DNA from: Thalassobacillus devorans
GTDB taxonomy: Bacteria > Bacillota > Bacilli > Bacillales > Halobacillaceae
Assembly: GCF_011761345.1 (NCBI RefSeq)
Contig: NZ_JAASRY010000004.1
Coordinates: forward strand, 62,001 to 126,000
Direction of reading: 5' to 3'
Length of the DNA stretch: 64,000 bases
Part shown: one piece after another, positions 42,933 through 52,001 of the stretch
Position numbering within the stretch: the first letter of the stretch is position 1
Layout of the letters: each line of letters opens with the position of its first letter
Made by a program: the position numbers and the translations under genes
Notes under the pieces: generated by a model
Databases searched by the model: none
Told to the model about the DNA's origin: nothing
Seen by the model: the letters and a program-made list of their open reading frames with translations, nothing else

Positions 42933-45071
42933 GTAATTGTCAGACACCTCAGCTTCTTCTTCATTGAGATTCTCATTAACATCTTCTATCCCTTTCTCGC
43001 TGCGTTCTTTTTTCAGTTCGAAATAAGCATCGAGGATGTCTTTTGTAATGTCTTTGTTTATAGATGAACTGACACCTTTGCCGACATTGGGCACTACTAC
43101 TGAAAAAGCAACTTCCGGATTGTCATGAGGAGCATAACCGACCATCGTCAAGTTTTCAGTATCGATAAGTTCTTTTTCTCCATTAATACCCTCTTCTACT
43201 ACGATGTTTTCTGCTGTACCTGTTTTACCGGCAGGACTATAATCTACATCGTTATATGACCCATATGCTGTTCCACCTTGTTTTTGAAAGACATATTGAA
43301 AACCTAACTTCACACGATCAATGTATTCCTGGTCCATTTCGATGCGATTCAATACAGTCGTATTAATATTTTCTCTGACCGGACCCAGTTGCTCCGTGTC
43401 ATTTGATGGCTCACGAATCTCTTTCACCAGGTGTGGACGTACCCGGTAACCATCATTCGCTATAGTGGAGACATATTGTGCAAGCTGCATGGTGGTATAA
43501 GAGTTATATTGACCAATCAACAAGTCAATTTGAGTACCAGGCCCCGGGTTTTGCCCTACTACTCCTACAGCTTCTGAAGGCATGTCAATCCCCGTCGATA
43601 CACCAAGTCCGAACTGGTTGAAGTAATAAAGAAACTTTTCATATGTCCCTGACTTGAACCCAAGCGGTTCATTTGGTATATAAGTATCTCCACCAATACG
43701 AATCCCAGCCAAAAACATATAGACGTTTGAAGATTTTTGTAATGCAGTAACATCACTTACCGGCCCTAGATTCCTATAAGAACTTTTATCTTTTGTTCCT
43801 TTAATCCGCAGTGTCCTGTCATAGATTGTTTCCCCAGGTTTCATGACACCTTCCTGCAGTGCCATCAAAACGGTTGCGCCTTTCACAGTGGACCCTGGTA
43901 AATGCTGGGCCTGGATAGCTTTATAGGAATGATCGACCACTTCAGGTTCACCGGATTCCCTGTCCCGGTTGTAGTACATTCCAGATACCGCCAGAACCTC
44001 ACCTGTATTAGGATCCATCATAACAACCATAGCATCTTCGAGAAACCGATTTTTATAAGGTTGACGGGCGATCTCTTCTTTCAACCGCTTCTTTACGATC
44101 TCATCCACCTGCTGCTGGAGTTCTATATCAATCGATAGAACAAGATCATCACCACGTGACCCCTCTCTGACCACCTCGGTATTTACAATGTTATTTCTCT
44201 TATCGGTTTCATAACGAATTTTTTCTTTTGATCCTCTTAATATACTTTCATACTTTTCTTCCAGGCCGCTTTTTCCAACACGGTCATTACGACTATAATC
44301 AAGGGATAAATAATAATCCTGGTTCGCTCTCGGAATCCCCTGTTCAGCATTAGTGATACTTCCAATATAATTACGGAAGGTGCCTTCATACGGATACTTC
44401 CTGTTCCAGTCTGATGTTACGTTTATTCCAGGAAGCTGATTCAGGTGCTCCGCCACTGATGCATATTCTTCAATGGTTATATCTTCATTTTTAATTATAT
44501 GAGGAGCCAAAGCAGAAGCTTGATCGAGTTCTTTCTTTATTGCGATCAACTGGTATTTTTCGAATGGGATAGAATCTATTTCTTCTTCTGTGATCCGATC
44601 CAGCATAAGCTGGTATTCTTCTCCCCCAGATAAATCTTCTGTTTCTTCTTGTGAGACCCGCTCTCTGACTTCTTCTTCATTCAGCAGGTAAAAATATTCT
44701 TTCAAGTCACGTTCACGGACAATTTTTTTTAATTCTTCCTCATCCCCCATACTGATAAACTCTGCCAAATCTTCTGCAAGCGCAAGTCGGTCCATCGGTT
44801 GTACCCCTTTAGGAGGGGTATAAGTAATCGAGTAAAGTGGTTCATTATCAACAATCACACGACCATAACGGTCAAACATTTTCCCTCTCGGCACCGGTGT
44901 ATGAATCGTTGTATTTTCTGTTCGGTTGATTTCTTCCTGAGCATCTTCTCCATATAAAATTTGAACCACGCCCAACTGAAGTATCAACGAAGCGAATAGT
45001 AAAAAAATCACAAAGAATAAAATATTCATTCTTAAAGGAAGATGCGATTTTTTCTTTTTGTTTTTCCCCAT
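42924..45071 (-). CDS. pbpA: Class B penicillin-binding protein (PBP2A type)
   Basis: A 715-residue monofunctional transpeptidase with a basic cytoplasmic start, one transmembrane anchor (about 14-34), the dimerisation domain and the transpeptidase domain. Active-site motifs are STVK (in LPGSTVKGA), SSN (in LQKSSNVYM) and KTG (in AGKTGTAEN). The C-terminal tail is acidic. Size and position next to pst and sodA match B. subtilis pbpA, which cross-links lateral wall peptidoglycan with the rod system. ATG 45071 follows GGGGGAGG. Confidence 0.93.
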   Translation of the reverse strand: MGKNKKKKSHLPLRMNILFFVIFLLFASLILQLGVVQILYGEDAQEEINRTENTTIHTPVPRGKMFDRYGRVIVDNEPLYSITYTPPKGVQPMDRLALAEDLAEFISMGDEEELKKIVRERDLKEYFYLLNEEEVRERVSQEETEDLSGGEEYQLMLDRITEEEIDSIPFEKYQLIAIKKELDQASALAPHIIKNEDITIEEYASVAEHLNQLPGINVTSDWNRKYPYEGTFRNYIGSITNAEQGIPRANQDYYLSLDYSRNDRVGKSGLEEKYESILRGSKEKIRYETDKRNNIVNTEVVREGSRGDDLVLSIDIELQQQVDEIVKKRLKEEIARQPYKNRFLEDAMVVMMDPNTGEVLAVSGMYYNRDRESGEPEVVDHSYKAIQAQHLPGSTVKGATVLMALQEGVMKPGETIYDRTLRIKGTKDKSSYRNLGPVSDVTALQKSSNVYMFLAGIRIGGDTYIPNEPLGFKSGTYEKFLYYFNQFGLGVSTGIDMPSEAVGVVGQNPGPGTQIDLLIGQYNSYTTMQLAQYVSTIANDGYRVRPHLVKEIREPSNDTEQLGPVRENINTTVLNRIEMDQEYIDRVKLGFQYVFQKQGGTAYGSYNDVDYSPAGKTGTAENIVVEEGINGEKELIDTENLTMVGYAPHDNPEVAFSVVVPNVGKGVSSSINKDITKDILDAYFELKKERSEKGIEDVNENLNEEEAEVSDNYEE

Positions 45072-45152
45072 CGTCCTCCCCCTTACCTATCAAAATTCAC
45101 CCAACTATTATAACATTTTCCACCATATTAAAATAGTTGCCAATAGGGATAA

Positions 45153-46430
45153 TTATGGGTTTTTACTTGTTGTCATAGTTGTATCAGTAACATACGCACT
45201 TTCTGACTCTTCTTCTTTTCTAAGATCAATCCCTTTTACGAAAAAGTAGATCCAGAAATGTCCAGACCCTACCAGAAGCAAGATGAAAGGAATCGCTCGT
45301 TCGGGAGAAAACAAAGTTATCCCAAGTAGAAATATAAGAATCGAAGCTACCCTTCCGGCATTTAAGAACAATTCACGCACCACAATATATTCAATCCGCA
45401 TCTCCGCTGCTTTCCAAGATTTTCCGATCACATCATAAGTCAGCGAAATATAAGGCACATATAGAATCGGATAGGAAATTCCGATCACAGCCGCGTAAAT
45501 CAACAATGTAGTGAAATTGACATTAATCAATAATATTGAAAGGGCAAGGTATAAGGAAACCCCTCCTGCGAATATTGCCCATTTCCTCATTCGCGGTTTT
45601 ATCCACTTGGTTGCCAGAAAATAAAGGACAAATGCACTTCCGGAATATACAAGGTTAAACATTCCTAAAGAAAGCTCACTTTGGGTAGCGATATAAACCC
45701 AAATGGAAATGACAAATAAAAAAGTCCCTTCCCTCAGCCCTTGGAATACATGAGCGTGTAATATCTTTCCCCAATTTTTATTACTTTTTCTCTCCTGGAA
45801 AATTCGTTGAAAAGAAAAGTTACCTTTGGCTTTTCGACGTTGCAGAAAGAAACTGGTAACAACTGCACAAATAAACAAAACAAATGAAATGGTGAAGATC
45901 ACCGTGTACCCCGTAAATGCAGCCATATTGGCAATAATCAGCCCGGCTAATATGGGGCCAACCATACCGCCAAATGACTGAAGCAAACCAAGGAAACCAT
46001 TAAAAAAATCGCGGGTATCCGGTTCCGTAATTTCAAAGGTAAGTACATTAAAAGCAAGCCAGTAAAATCCATAACCAATGCCCAATAAACCGCCAAGCAA
46101 TATATTAAAGCTGGCAGCTTTTTCGCCTACGATCAAGACCGTCAAAAAGAACAAGGATAAAAAAATAACCCCTGCACGTAAAACAACTACACGGTCTACC
46201 TTTTTCGCAAATTTTCCAGCAATGATGAAAGTCACCGGCTGCAGTATATAGATGCTTAAGTTATACATTGCGATAGCAGTATATTCACTGGATTGTTTCC
46301 AAAGATAAACGTTTACAAAAGTATTCGACAAAAATATTCCTAACGAGTAAAGTCCGCCTATCAACAGCAATAGCAGTAAGTCTTTATTCACTTCTGTCGG
46401 CCCTAAGAGGGAATGTAATAATTTTTTCAT
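45153..46430 (-). CDS. yqgE: MFS transporter YqgE
   Basis: A 425-residue major facilitator protein with twelve hydrophobic segments and the typical basic loop after helix 2 (GKFAKKVDRVVVLRAG). Substrate unknown. The place between pbpA and sodA is that of B. subtilis yqgE. ATG 46430 has AAAGGAG upstream. A strong terminator separates it from sodA. Confidence 0.85.
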   Translation of the reverse strand: MKKLLHSLLGPTEVNKDLLLLLLIGGLYSLGIFLSNTFVNVYLWKQSSEYTAIAMYNLSIYILQPVTFIIAGKFAKKVDRVVVLRAGVIFLSLFFLTVLIVGEKAASFNILLGGLLGIGYGFYWLAFNVLTFEITEPDTRDFFNGFLGLLQSFGGMVGPILAGLIIANMAAFTGYTVIFTISFVLFICAVVTSFFLQRRKAKGNFSFQRIFQERKSNKNWGKILHAHVFQGLREGTFLFVISIWVYIATQSELSLGMFNLVYSGSAFVLYFLATKWIKPRMRKWAIFAGGVSLYLALSILLINVNFTTLLIYAAVIGISYPILYVPYISLTYDVIGKSWKAAEMRIEYIVVRELFLNAGRVASILIFLLGITLFSPERAIPFILLLVGSGHFWIYFFVKGIDLRKEEESESAYVTDTTMTTSKNP

Positions 46431-46492
46431 ATCTCCAATCTCCTTTACTGTCAGTCCTTAGTGTCTGCAAACAGAGTGGAGATATGCACATG

Positions 46493-46523
46493 AAAAAAGC
46501 GCGGACCCTTGGCCCGCGCTTAG
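46493..46523 (-). terminator. Terminator after sodA
   Basis: AAGCGCGGG-CCAA-GGGTCCGCGCTT-type stem followed by T-run on the minus strand. Confidence 0.88.
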
Positions 46524-46531
46524 TTTTATCA

Positions 46532-47143
46532 TTATTTTGCTTCTTCGTAGCGTTTAGAAACCTCTTCCCAATTAACTACGTTCCAGAATGCTTTTGCATA
46601 ATCAGGACGCTTGTTTTGATACTTAAGATAGTACGCATGCTCCCATACGTCCAATCCTAATACAGGAGTTTTACCTTCCATAATCGGGGAATCCTGGTTC
46701 AACGTATCAGTGAGTTCAAGGTTGCCGTTATTAACGACTAACCATGCCCAACCAGAACCAAAACGACCTGTTGCTGTTTTTTCGAATTCTTCTTTAAAGG
46801 ATTCGAAGCTTCCAAACTTTTCGTTAATAGCGTTAGCTAGATCTCCTGATGGCTCTCCACCACCGTTTGGAGACATGATTTGCCAGAATAAAGTGTGGTT
46901 TGAATGTCCACCGCCATTGTTACGAACAGCAGTACGAATGTCTTCAGGTACAGCATCCAGGTTGCCAATGAGATCTTCCAAGGATTTACTTTCTAAATCC
47001 TGGTGACCTTCCAATGCATTGTTCAACTTCGTAACATAGGTGTTATGGTGTTTCGTGTGGTGGATGTTCATTGTTTCCTTGTCGATGTGTGGTTCTAGTG
47101 CGTCATAAGCGTAAGGTAGTTCAGGTAGTTCAAATTTAGCCAT
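46532..47143 (-). CDS. sodA: Superoxide dismutase (Mn/Fe family)
   Basis: A 203-residue superoxide dismutase. The four metal ligands are in [13 protein letters not shown] (His), [10 protein letters not shown] (His), and [13 protein letters not shown] (Asp and His). The [12 protein letters not shown] context and downstream residues fit the Mn type. ATG 47143 with AAAAGGAGG gives [16 protein letters not shown]; the frame is open 30 codons upstream. Monocistronic, with its own SigA promoter. Confidence 0.96.
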   Translation of the reverse strand: MAKFELPELPYAYDALEPHIDKETMNIHHTKHHNTYVTKLNNALEGHQDLESKSLEDLIGNLDAVPEDIRTAVRNNGGGHSNHTLFWQIMSPNGGGEPSGDLANAINEKFGSFESFKEEFEKTATGRFGSGWAWLVVNNGNLELTDTLNQDSPIMEGKTPVLGLDVWEHAYYLKYQNKRPDYAKAFWNVVNWEEVSKRYEEAK

Positions 47144-47190
47144 AATGAAATTCCTCCTTTTTAGAATATGTACATAAGTGCTTGTAAGCA

Positions 47191-47219
47191 GTATTACTAC
47201 TTTTAAGCCTCTATTGCAA
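47191..47219 (-). promoter_or_regulatory. SigA promoter of sodA
   Basis: Minus strand TTGCAA (47214-47219), 17-base spacer, TAATAC (47191-47196). Confidence 0.7.
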
Positions 47220-47343
47220 ATGTACCAAAGCATCTGAAGTGTTGCAAATATTATGCATATTCTTATTTATCTTTTATATACACGCTGCATATATAATGTT
47301 ACCTAAACGAAGCCTATTCAAACATATCTCCCTTCGAAAGGTA

Positions 47344-47373
47344 TAAAAAAATGCTGCGTTTACAGCAGCATTT
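47344..47373 (-). terminator. Terminator of the tRNA operon
   Basis: AAATGCTGC-TGTAAAC-GCAGCATTT stem followed by T-run on the minus strand. Confidence 0.88.
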
Positions 47374-47391
47374 GTAGTCAATTCCAGAAAG

Positions 47392-47464
<73 letters not shown>

Positions 47465-47530
47465 ATAATGGTTATTATTCAGTTAATTGATAATCAGTGC
47501 ACTGACGGTTTTTTTCCACTTATTAAAAAA

Positions 47531-47623
47531 TGGCGGAGGAGGAGGGATTCGAACCCCCGCGGGCCGTGAAGCCCCTGGCGGTTTTCAAGACCGCTCCCTT
47601 CAGCCAGACTTGGGTACTCCTCC
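47531..47623 (-). tRNA. tRNA-Ser (TGA)
   Basis: Long variable arm, GGAGGAG/CTCCTCC acceptor, anticodon TGA in CTTGAAA, encoded CCA. Confidence 0.96.
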
Positions 47624-47632
47624 GCAAAAAAA

Positions 47633-47709
47633 TGGTGGACCCTGCAGGATTCGAACCTGCGACCGATCGGTTATGAGCCGATAGCTCTAACCAGCTGAGC
47701 TAAGGGTCC
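47633..47709 (-). tRNA. tRNA with CAT anticodon, probably tRNA-Ile2
   Basis: GGACCCT/AGGGTCC acceptor, CTCATAA anticodon loop, encoded CCA. Acceptor and D-stem sequence resemble the Bacillus tRNA-Ile2 whose CAT is modified to lysidine (reads AUA), rather than elongator Met, which is two genes away. Confidence 0.8.
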
Positions 47710-47712
47710 ACA

Positions 47713-47789
47713 TGGGGCGACCGGTGGGGATCGAACCCACGTATGCCGGAACCACAATCCGGTGCGTTAACCACTTCGCCACGACCGCC
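47713..47789 (-). tRNA. tRNA-His (GTG)
   Basis: GCGGTCG/CGGTCGC acceptor with the extra 5' G, anticodon GTG in TTGTGGT, C discriminator, encoded CCA. Confidence 0.95.
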
Positions 47790-47817
47790 ATGTGAATGTA
47801 TATAGTTTTAATATGTA

Positions 47818-47894
47818 TGGTGTCGGCGGAGGGGATCGAACCCCCGACCTTACGGGTATGAACCGTACGCTCTCGCCAGCTGAGCTACGCCGAC
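47818..47894 (-). tRNA. tRNA-Met (CAT), elongator
   Basis: GTCGGCG/CGCCGAC acceptor, anticodon loop TTCATAC, encoded CCA. D- and T-arms match the elongator Met type of Bacillus; it lacks the three G-C pairs of initiator tRNA. Confidence 0.9.
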
Positions 47895-47902
47895 ATTGAA
47901 GG

Positions 47903-47974
47903 CTCCACCGGTAGGATTCGAACCTACGACCAATCGGTTAACAGCCGATTGCTCTACCACTGAGCTACGGTGGA
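47903..47974 (-). tRNA. tRNA-Asn (GTT)
   Basis: TCCACCG/CGGTGGA acceptor, anticodon GTT in CTGTTAA, discriminator G. CCA is not complete in the DNA. First gene of the cluster. Confidence 0.96.
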
Positions 47975-48112
47975 ATAATGTCAATAGTATTTCATTGGAT
48001 AATAACCAAGTTTTTATGCTCGTTGTTCAACCCTTATCTTAATACTCGTTACCTAATAAGTTGTGTTGAACTCCTCGCAAAGCCTCCAGAGAAGAAACAA
48101 GTTCACGGCTTC

Positions 48113-48127
48113 GCTACGGTGGAATAA
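48113..48127 (-). repeat. 15-base copy of the tRNA-Asn 5' end in the operon leader
   Basis: The minus strand TTATTCCACCGTAGC here is identical to 47964-47978, which is the upstream edge and first 11 bases of tRNA-Asn. No second tRNA is foldable from it, so it may be a remnant of a lost tRNA gene or of recombination. Confidence 0.6.
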
Positions 48128-48188
48128 AGTATGTATTGCTTCCAATAGGATTATGAAAGTGGCTTGCTTTGTGGAAGCGACGAAATAT

Positions 48189-48217
48189 AATATATCATGT
48201 ATTCTTATGGGTGTCAA
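48189..48217 (-). promoter_or_regulatory. Strong SigA promoter of the tRNA operon
   Basis: Minus strand consensus TTGACA (48212-48217), 17-base spacer, TATATT (48189-48194). The predicted leader of about 207 bases to tRNA-Asn holds no gene I can support. A second TTGACA directly precedes tRNA-Asn. Confidence 0.8.
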
Positions 48218-48297
48218 CCAAGAAAATATGCTGGATTTAAAAGCAACAGAAATAATATAGCACGTTCCTCTCATGCTTTCAAGGGCTTTTTTAAAGA

Positions 48298-48324
48298 TAA
48301 AAGCGCGCCCGAAGGCGCGCTGCT
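48298..48324 (-). terminator. Terminator after the Na/Pi transporter gene
   Basis: GCGCGCC-TTCG-GGCGCGC stem followed by TTTTATC on the minus strand. Confidence 0.85.
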
Positions 48325-48328
48325 TGTC

Positions 48329-49963
48329 TTATTGGTCCTCTTCACCCAAAACTTCCTCGGCGATATTTACTGCGTGATCTCCAATACGCTCCAGGTTACT
48401 GATAATATCAACAAACACAATACCTGCTTGTCCAGTACATAAACCTTCATTCAAACGCAGGATGTGCTTCTTACGGTAGTTTCTTTCCATCTGGTCAATT
48501 TGATCCTCTTTTTGCACAACTGCTAAAGCTTCTTCACGATCCATAGTTTCTAAGGCTTTGGTTGCCTGTTTAACAGTTATAGCCGTCAAGTTGAACATTT
48601 CATTAAGATCTTCTTGTGCCTGACCCGTCAAATCAACTTTATTCGAAATTTTATAATCAATTAATTCAACAATGTTTTCAAAATGGTCCCCGATTCGTTC
48701 ATAATCTCTGACTGAATCTAGAAGGGCGGAATGCTTCCGGCTATCTTCATCAGTTAATGGTGCAACAGATAACTGCACAAGATAATCTGTTATCTTTCTA
48801 TCCAGATTATTCAGCGCATCTTCAAGCTGAAGTGCTACCTCTGCATGTTTTGGCTTCTGATTATTCAAGTAATTGCTTGTCTCTTCCAGCCCTTTATATG
48901 ATAATTCACCCATTTTCAAGACCTCTTCTTTCGCTTGGTCAAGTGCTAAAGAAGGTGACTGATCTATAAAGATTGGATCAAGATGCTGTGGTTTGAAATC
49001 CATCACAGTGTCATCACCAGGAATCAATTTAACAACTATCCATGCTAGAACAGCAATCAACGGGAACTGCAGAATTGTATTCGTAATGTTAAATGAACCA
49101 TGGGCAAACGCAATCGTCATCTCTGGATTTAAAGATAAAACATCCCTTAAATAACGAACATACATCTCAAATAACGGTAGAATTATTAAGAATATGGTCG
49201 TACCTACAACATTGAAAATAACGTGGATCATTGCTGCACGTTTCGCTGCGATACTAGCACCGATAGAAGCAAGTACAGCAGTGATGGTTGTACCAATATT
49301 ATCCCCGAACAATACTGGTAAAGCTGCATTTAAGTCCATTGCCCCTTGAGCAAATAAACCCTGTAATACACCAATCGTTGCACTTGAGCTTTGGACAATC
49401 ACCGTAAAGACAGTACCAATAACAACACCAAGAATTGCATTTTCACTCATGCTTACAGTTAACTCCTGGAATACTTCCATGGAACGAAGTGGCTTCATTC
49501 CACCTTCCATAATGTCAAGACCTAAGAATAACGCACCAAACCCAAATACTGATTGTCCAATATAGGAGATACGTTTATTTTTGAAAAAGAATAATAAAAT
49601 GGCTCCTAATGCCACAATCGGTAGAGCATATGCTTTAATTTCCAATCCAATAATAAAAGCAGTTGCAGTTGTACCGATATTGGCACCCATAATAACACCA
49701 ATCGCCTGCCTGAATGTCATGAAACCAGCATTAACCAGTCCTATAGTAAGTACAGTTGTACCTGTACTTGTCTGAATAAGAATGGTTACTACAATACCTG
49801 CAAGAACCCCCATAAATGGATTGGAGGTAAAGCGATCGAGTAAATCTCTCAATCGATCACCTGCGGATTTTTGCAGACCGTCTCCCATGTATTTCAGACC
49901 AAACAAGAATATTCCCAGACCGCCGATAAATTCAAATATCATTTGTTGAACATCGATTTCCAA
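48329..49963 (-). CDS. Na+/phosphate symporter with PhoU-like domain
   Basis: A 544-residue NptA/YqeW-type Na/Pi cotransporter. Residues ~1-310 have about eight hydrophobic segments with two inverted QSS-type repeats (VTILIQTSTGTTVLT and FTVIVQSSSATIGVL). Residues ~340-540 form a helical PhoU-like domain (VRDYERIGDHFENI and NLERIGDHAVNIAEE). It probably imports phosphate with sodium, complementing pst. The start TTG 49963 is chosen because GGGGTGG lies 7 bases upstream; an ATG 24 bases earlier overlaps that site. Monocistronic. Confidence 0.85.
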   Translation of the reverse strand: MEIDVQQMIFEFIGGLGIFLFGLKYMGDGLQKSAGDRLRDLLDRFTSNPFMGVLAGIVVTILIQTSTGTTVLTIGLVNAGFMTFRQAIGVIMGANIGTTATAFIIGLEIKAYALPIVALGAILLFFFKNKRISYIGQSVFGFGALFLGLDIMEGGMKPLRSMEVFQELTVSMSENAILGVVIGTVFTVIVQSSSATIGVLQGLFAQGAMDLNAALPVLFGDNIGTTITAVLASIGASIAAKRAAMIHVIFNVVGTTIFLIILPLFEMYVRYLRDVLSLNPEMTIAFAHGSFNITNTILQFPLIAVLAWIVVKLIPGDDTVMDFKPQHLDPIFIDQSPSLALDQAKEEVLKMGELSYKGLEETSNYLNNQKPKHAEVALQLEDALNNLDRKITDYLVQLSVAPLTDEDSRKHSALLDSVRDYERIGDHFENIVELIDYKISNKVDLTGQAQEDLNEMFNLTAITVKQATKALETMDREEALAVVQKEDQIDQMERNYRKKHILRLNEGLCTGQAGIVFVDIISNLERIGDHAVNIAEEVLGEEDQ

Positions 49964-50066
49964 CGGTTGTCCACCCCTTCTTTTCATCCAAAGTTTTGTT
50001 TCTCTTTAAAACACCTCTACCATTATTAATGACCTGCGAAACATTTGTAAAGGGAATACACGAAAT

Positions 50067-50083
50067 TTAACATTAAATTTACA
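50067..50083 (+). promoter_or_regulatory. Weak PhoP-box-like pair
   Basis: TTAACA (50067-50072) and TTTACA (50078-50083) are exactly 11 bases apart, between the Na/Pi gene and the divergent DUF1189 gene. Only two hexamers are convincing. Confidence 0.3.
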
Positions 50084-50157
50084 AACGGGAACTTATAATT
50101 TTCTTGTCCTCTTTGAATAGCTGATTTACTATTAGAAGGTATAAAGGAGAATGGTTC

Positions 50158-50649
50158 ATGAGTAAAACCCAACTACTTATAAAAAGCTGTTATCATTTCA
50201 AACTGGTCAGTGCTTTTCGATTCCAACCAATAGGAAAGGCAATTGGCTATCTGTTTTTTCTCAGTTTAATCGTACTTTTTCCTGTACTCATCAGTATGTT
50301 ATTGACAACACTCTTTGGGGGTGAGTCAGGAAGTATCATGAAAGGAATCTCCGGCGGGGTTTTTACTATCATCTTCCTGCCTTTTATCTATTTACTGATT
50401 TCTTTCTTATTATTCTGTACTGCAAGTATATTGGCAGGTATCGGACTGATTTACAAAACAGTTGTAAATAAACGGACAGATTTCAAGCAGCTGTGGAATA
50501 TGAGCACCCTTGCAATTACAGCACCGACCCTTCTATTAGTCATGATCGAATCTTTTATATGGTCCGCATCCCAAATCGCATGGTTATATTTCCTTGCCAG
50601 CATTGTTCTTCTTTTTGTAAGTATGCGTTATCTGCCGAACATGAAATGA
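50158..50649 (+). CDS. DUF1189-like membrane protein (YqgB-like)
   Basis: A 163-residue hydrophobic protein with about four transmembrane segments. It begins with an amphipathic stretch (LIKSCYHFKLVSAFRFQPIGKAIGYLFFLS), which is the pattern of DUF1189 proteins (YqgB of B. subtilis lies in this neighbourhood). Function unknown. ATG 50158 has AAAGGAG 8 bases upstream. Monocistronic. Confidence 0.65.
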   Translation: MSKTQLLIKSCYHFKLVSAFRFQPIGKAIGYLFFLSLIVLFPVLISMLLTTLFGGESGSIMKGISGGVFTIIFLPFIYLLISFLLFCTASILAGIGLIYKTVVNKRTDFKQLWNMSTLAITAPTLLLVMIESFIWSASQIAWLYFLASIVLLFVSMRYLPNMK

Positions 50650-50680
50650 CCCGCCTATGGAAAAGGCGGGTCATTATGTT
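50646..50680. terminator. Terminator between the DUF1189 gene and nfeD
   Basis: ATGACCCGCC...GGCGGGTCAT, a perfect 10-bp stem overlapping the TGA of the + strand gene. T-runs on both sides are weak. Confidence 0.75.
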
Positions 50681-51318
50681 TTCTCTTCATTTATTTTCTT
50701 TGCTACTAAAATTTTCGTACCATCGACGGCTTCCACAATAATAGAAGCTCCACGTTCTATCCACTGTCCATTAGAAACGGCACTATAATTTTTCCCGTCT
50801 ATATTTATGGTGCCAACCGGACGCATATCCGTCTGTGCAATCCCTTCCTCATTCAGCAGGTTGCGATACGTTTCATTCATTGTATTATAGCCTGCTTCTG
50901 TTGATAACTGGTCAATTAAGGTTATTTTGGACCACATATCTCTACGCTTAAATGCTTTTAAGAAAAACAAGGAGCTTGCAGAACCCAATATTACCCCTAT
51001 TATTCCGTACAGTCCGGCCACCCAGTTAGGAGAGCTGAAACCGACAGCAATGATCATACAAACCCCACCGATGGTAGCCAAGGTCCCATCATTAATAAGT
51101 TTGCCATCTATAATAATCAAAATAAGACCAATCAGGTAAATGAACATCATAATAATAAACATGCTTGGGGAAAGAAAGGAATAAAAATAAACGGTGATGA
51201 ACCCTAAACCTACAATTCCAAAGATTCCACGTGCATTGACAAGCAACTCCCCAATCAAAAATAAGGTCCCTAAGAATGTAATAACAAAGCTGACCCAATC
51301 ATATTGTAAAATTCCCAC
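50674..51318 (-). CDS. NfeD-family membrane protein
   Basis: A 214-residue NfeD-like protein. About four transmembrane segments in residues 8-120 are followed by a cytoplasmic OB-fold-like C-terminal domain (about 145-210, with MRPVGTINIDGKNYSAVSNG). The short form without a serine protease domain usually works with a flotillin-like partner, which is not in the window. GTG 51318 is the start; the ribosome site GAGGGCGTGATG is moderate. Confidence 0.8.
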   Translation of the reverse strand: MGILQYDWVSFVITFLGTLFLIGELLVNARGIFGIVGLGFITVYFYSFLSPSMFIIMMFIYLIGLILIIIDGKLINDGTLATIGGVCMIIAVGFSSPNWVAGLYGIIGVILGSASSLFFLKAFKRRDMWSKITLIDQLSTEAGYNTMNETYRNLLNEEGIAQTDMRPVGTINIDGKNYSAVSNGQWIERGASIIVEAVDGTKILVAKKINEEKT

Positions 51319-51443
51319 TTCATCACGCCCTCTCCATACTATATAGATATATACGAACCAACTTTAATTTTGTTTCAAACAAGGAAACTTTTTATTCAAA
51401 GGCGAATAGTACATATATATCTTCTTTGGGGGTGGCCTGTTGT

Positions 51444-51815
51444 ATGAAAAAGTTCGGTTTATTTATCTTTATCTTACTGCTTTTAGTTAGTTTATACAAA
51501 GACTTGACTGTTGGCACAACAATAGTGCGACCTGAAACCGAAAAAAAGCCTGCAAGTATTGAGCCCCCTCCGCCTTCACAAGCTGAAATTCTCGATCCAC
51601 CGCTCCGTTACGAACAGCAAGTGCCAGTGAAGGTGAAAACTGGCGATACGGTCCTTTCTATTATGGAACAGCTCCACAACGGGGACTATCACCATTCTAT
51701 AGAAGATATGCTTCATGACTTTCAACAATTGAATCCGGGGACTGAGCCTTCTTCTCTCTCTATCGATAAAGTTTATTACTTTCCCTTATACGAAAATGAA
51801 CAGGCAGAAAGATAA
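51444..51815 (+). CDS. yqfZ: YqfZ-like membrane-anchored LysM-type protein
   Basis: A 123-residue protein with an N-terminal transmembrane segment (about 3-19), a Pro/Glu-rich linker (PPPPSQ), and a C-terminal LysM-like segment (VKTGDTVLSIMEQL...PSSLSIDKVYYFPLY). It lies directly upstream of ispG, as yqfZ does in B. subtilis. Likely exported and wall-associated. ATG 51444 follows GGGGGTGG by 8 bases. Confidence 0.75.
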   Translation: MKKFGLFIFILLLLVSLYKDLTVGTTIVRPETEKKPASIEPPPPSQAEILDPPLRYEQQVPVKVKTGDTVLSIMEQLHNGDYHHSIEDMLHDFQQLNPGTEPSSLSIDKVYYFPLYENEQAER

Positions 51816-51873
51816 TCTAAGTAATCTTACTTCTCATTTTAAACTTTAGGCCTTATAATAAAGGATGGTGTTA

Positions 51874-51957
51874 TAGTAATCCGGCTTGTCGCCGGTAGAT
51901 TACTACGAAAGTCTTTGACTTAATTCCATTGATAAAGGTAAACTTTCTTGAAGGATA
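51874..51957 (+). repeat. Dispersed hairpin repeat, copy 2
   Basis: TAGTAATC-CGGC-TTGTC-GCCG-GTA-GATTACTA hairpin (51874-51905), CGAAAGTCT (51906-51914) and TAAACTTTC (51939-51947), in the same order and strand as copy 1 at 10284-10382. It forms the upstream half of the ispG leader. Confidence 0.65.
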
Positions 51958-52001
51958 GAGGATTACTCTTCAATGTGAACAAACAAAGGAGCGTTTCACT
52001 T

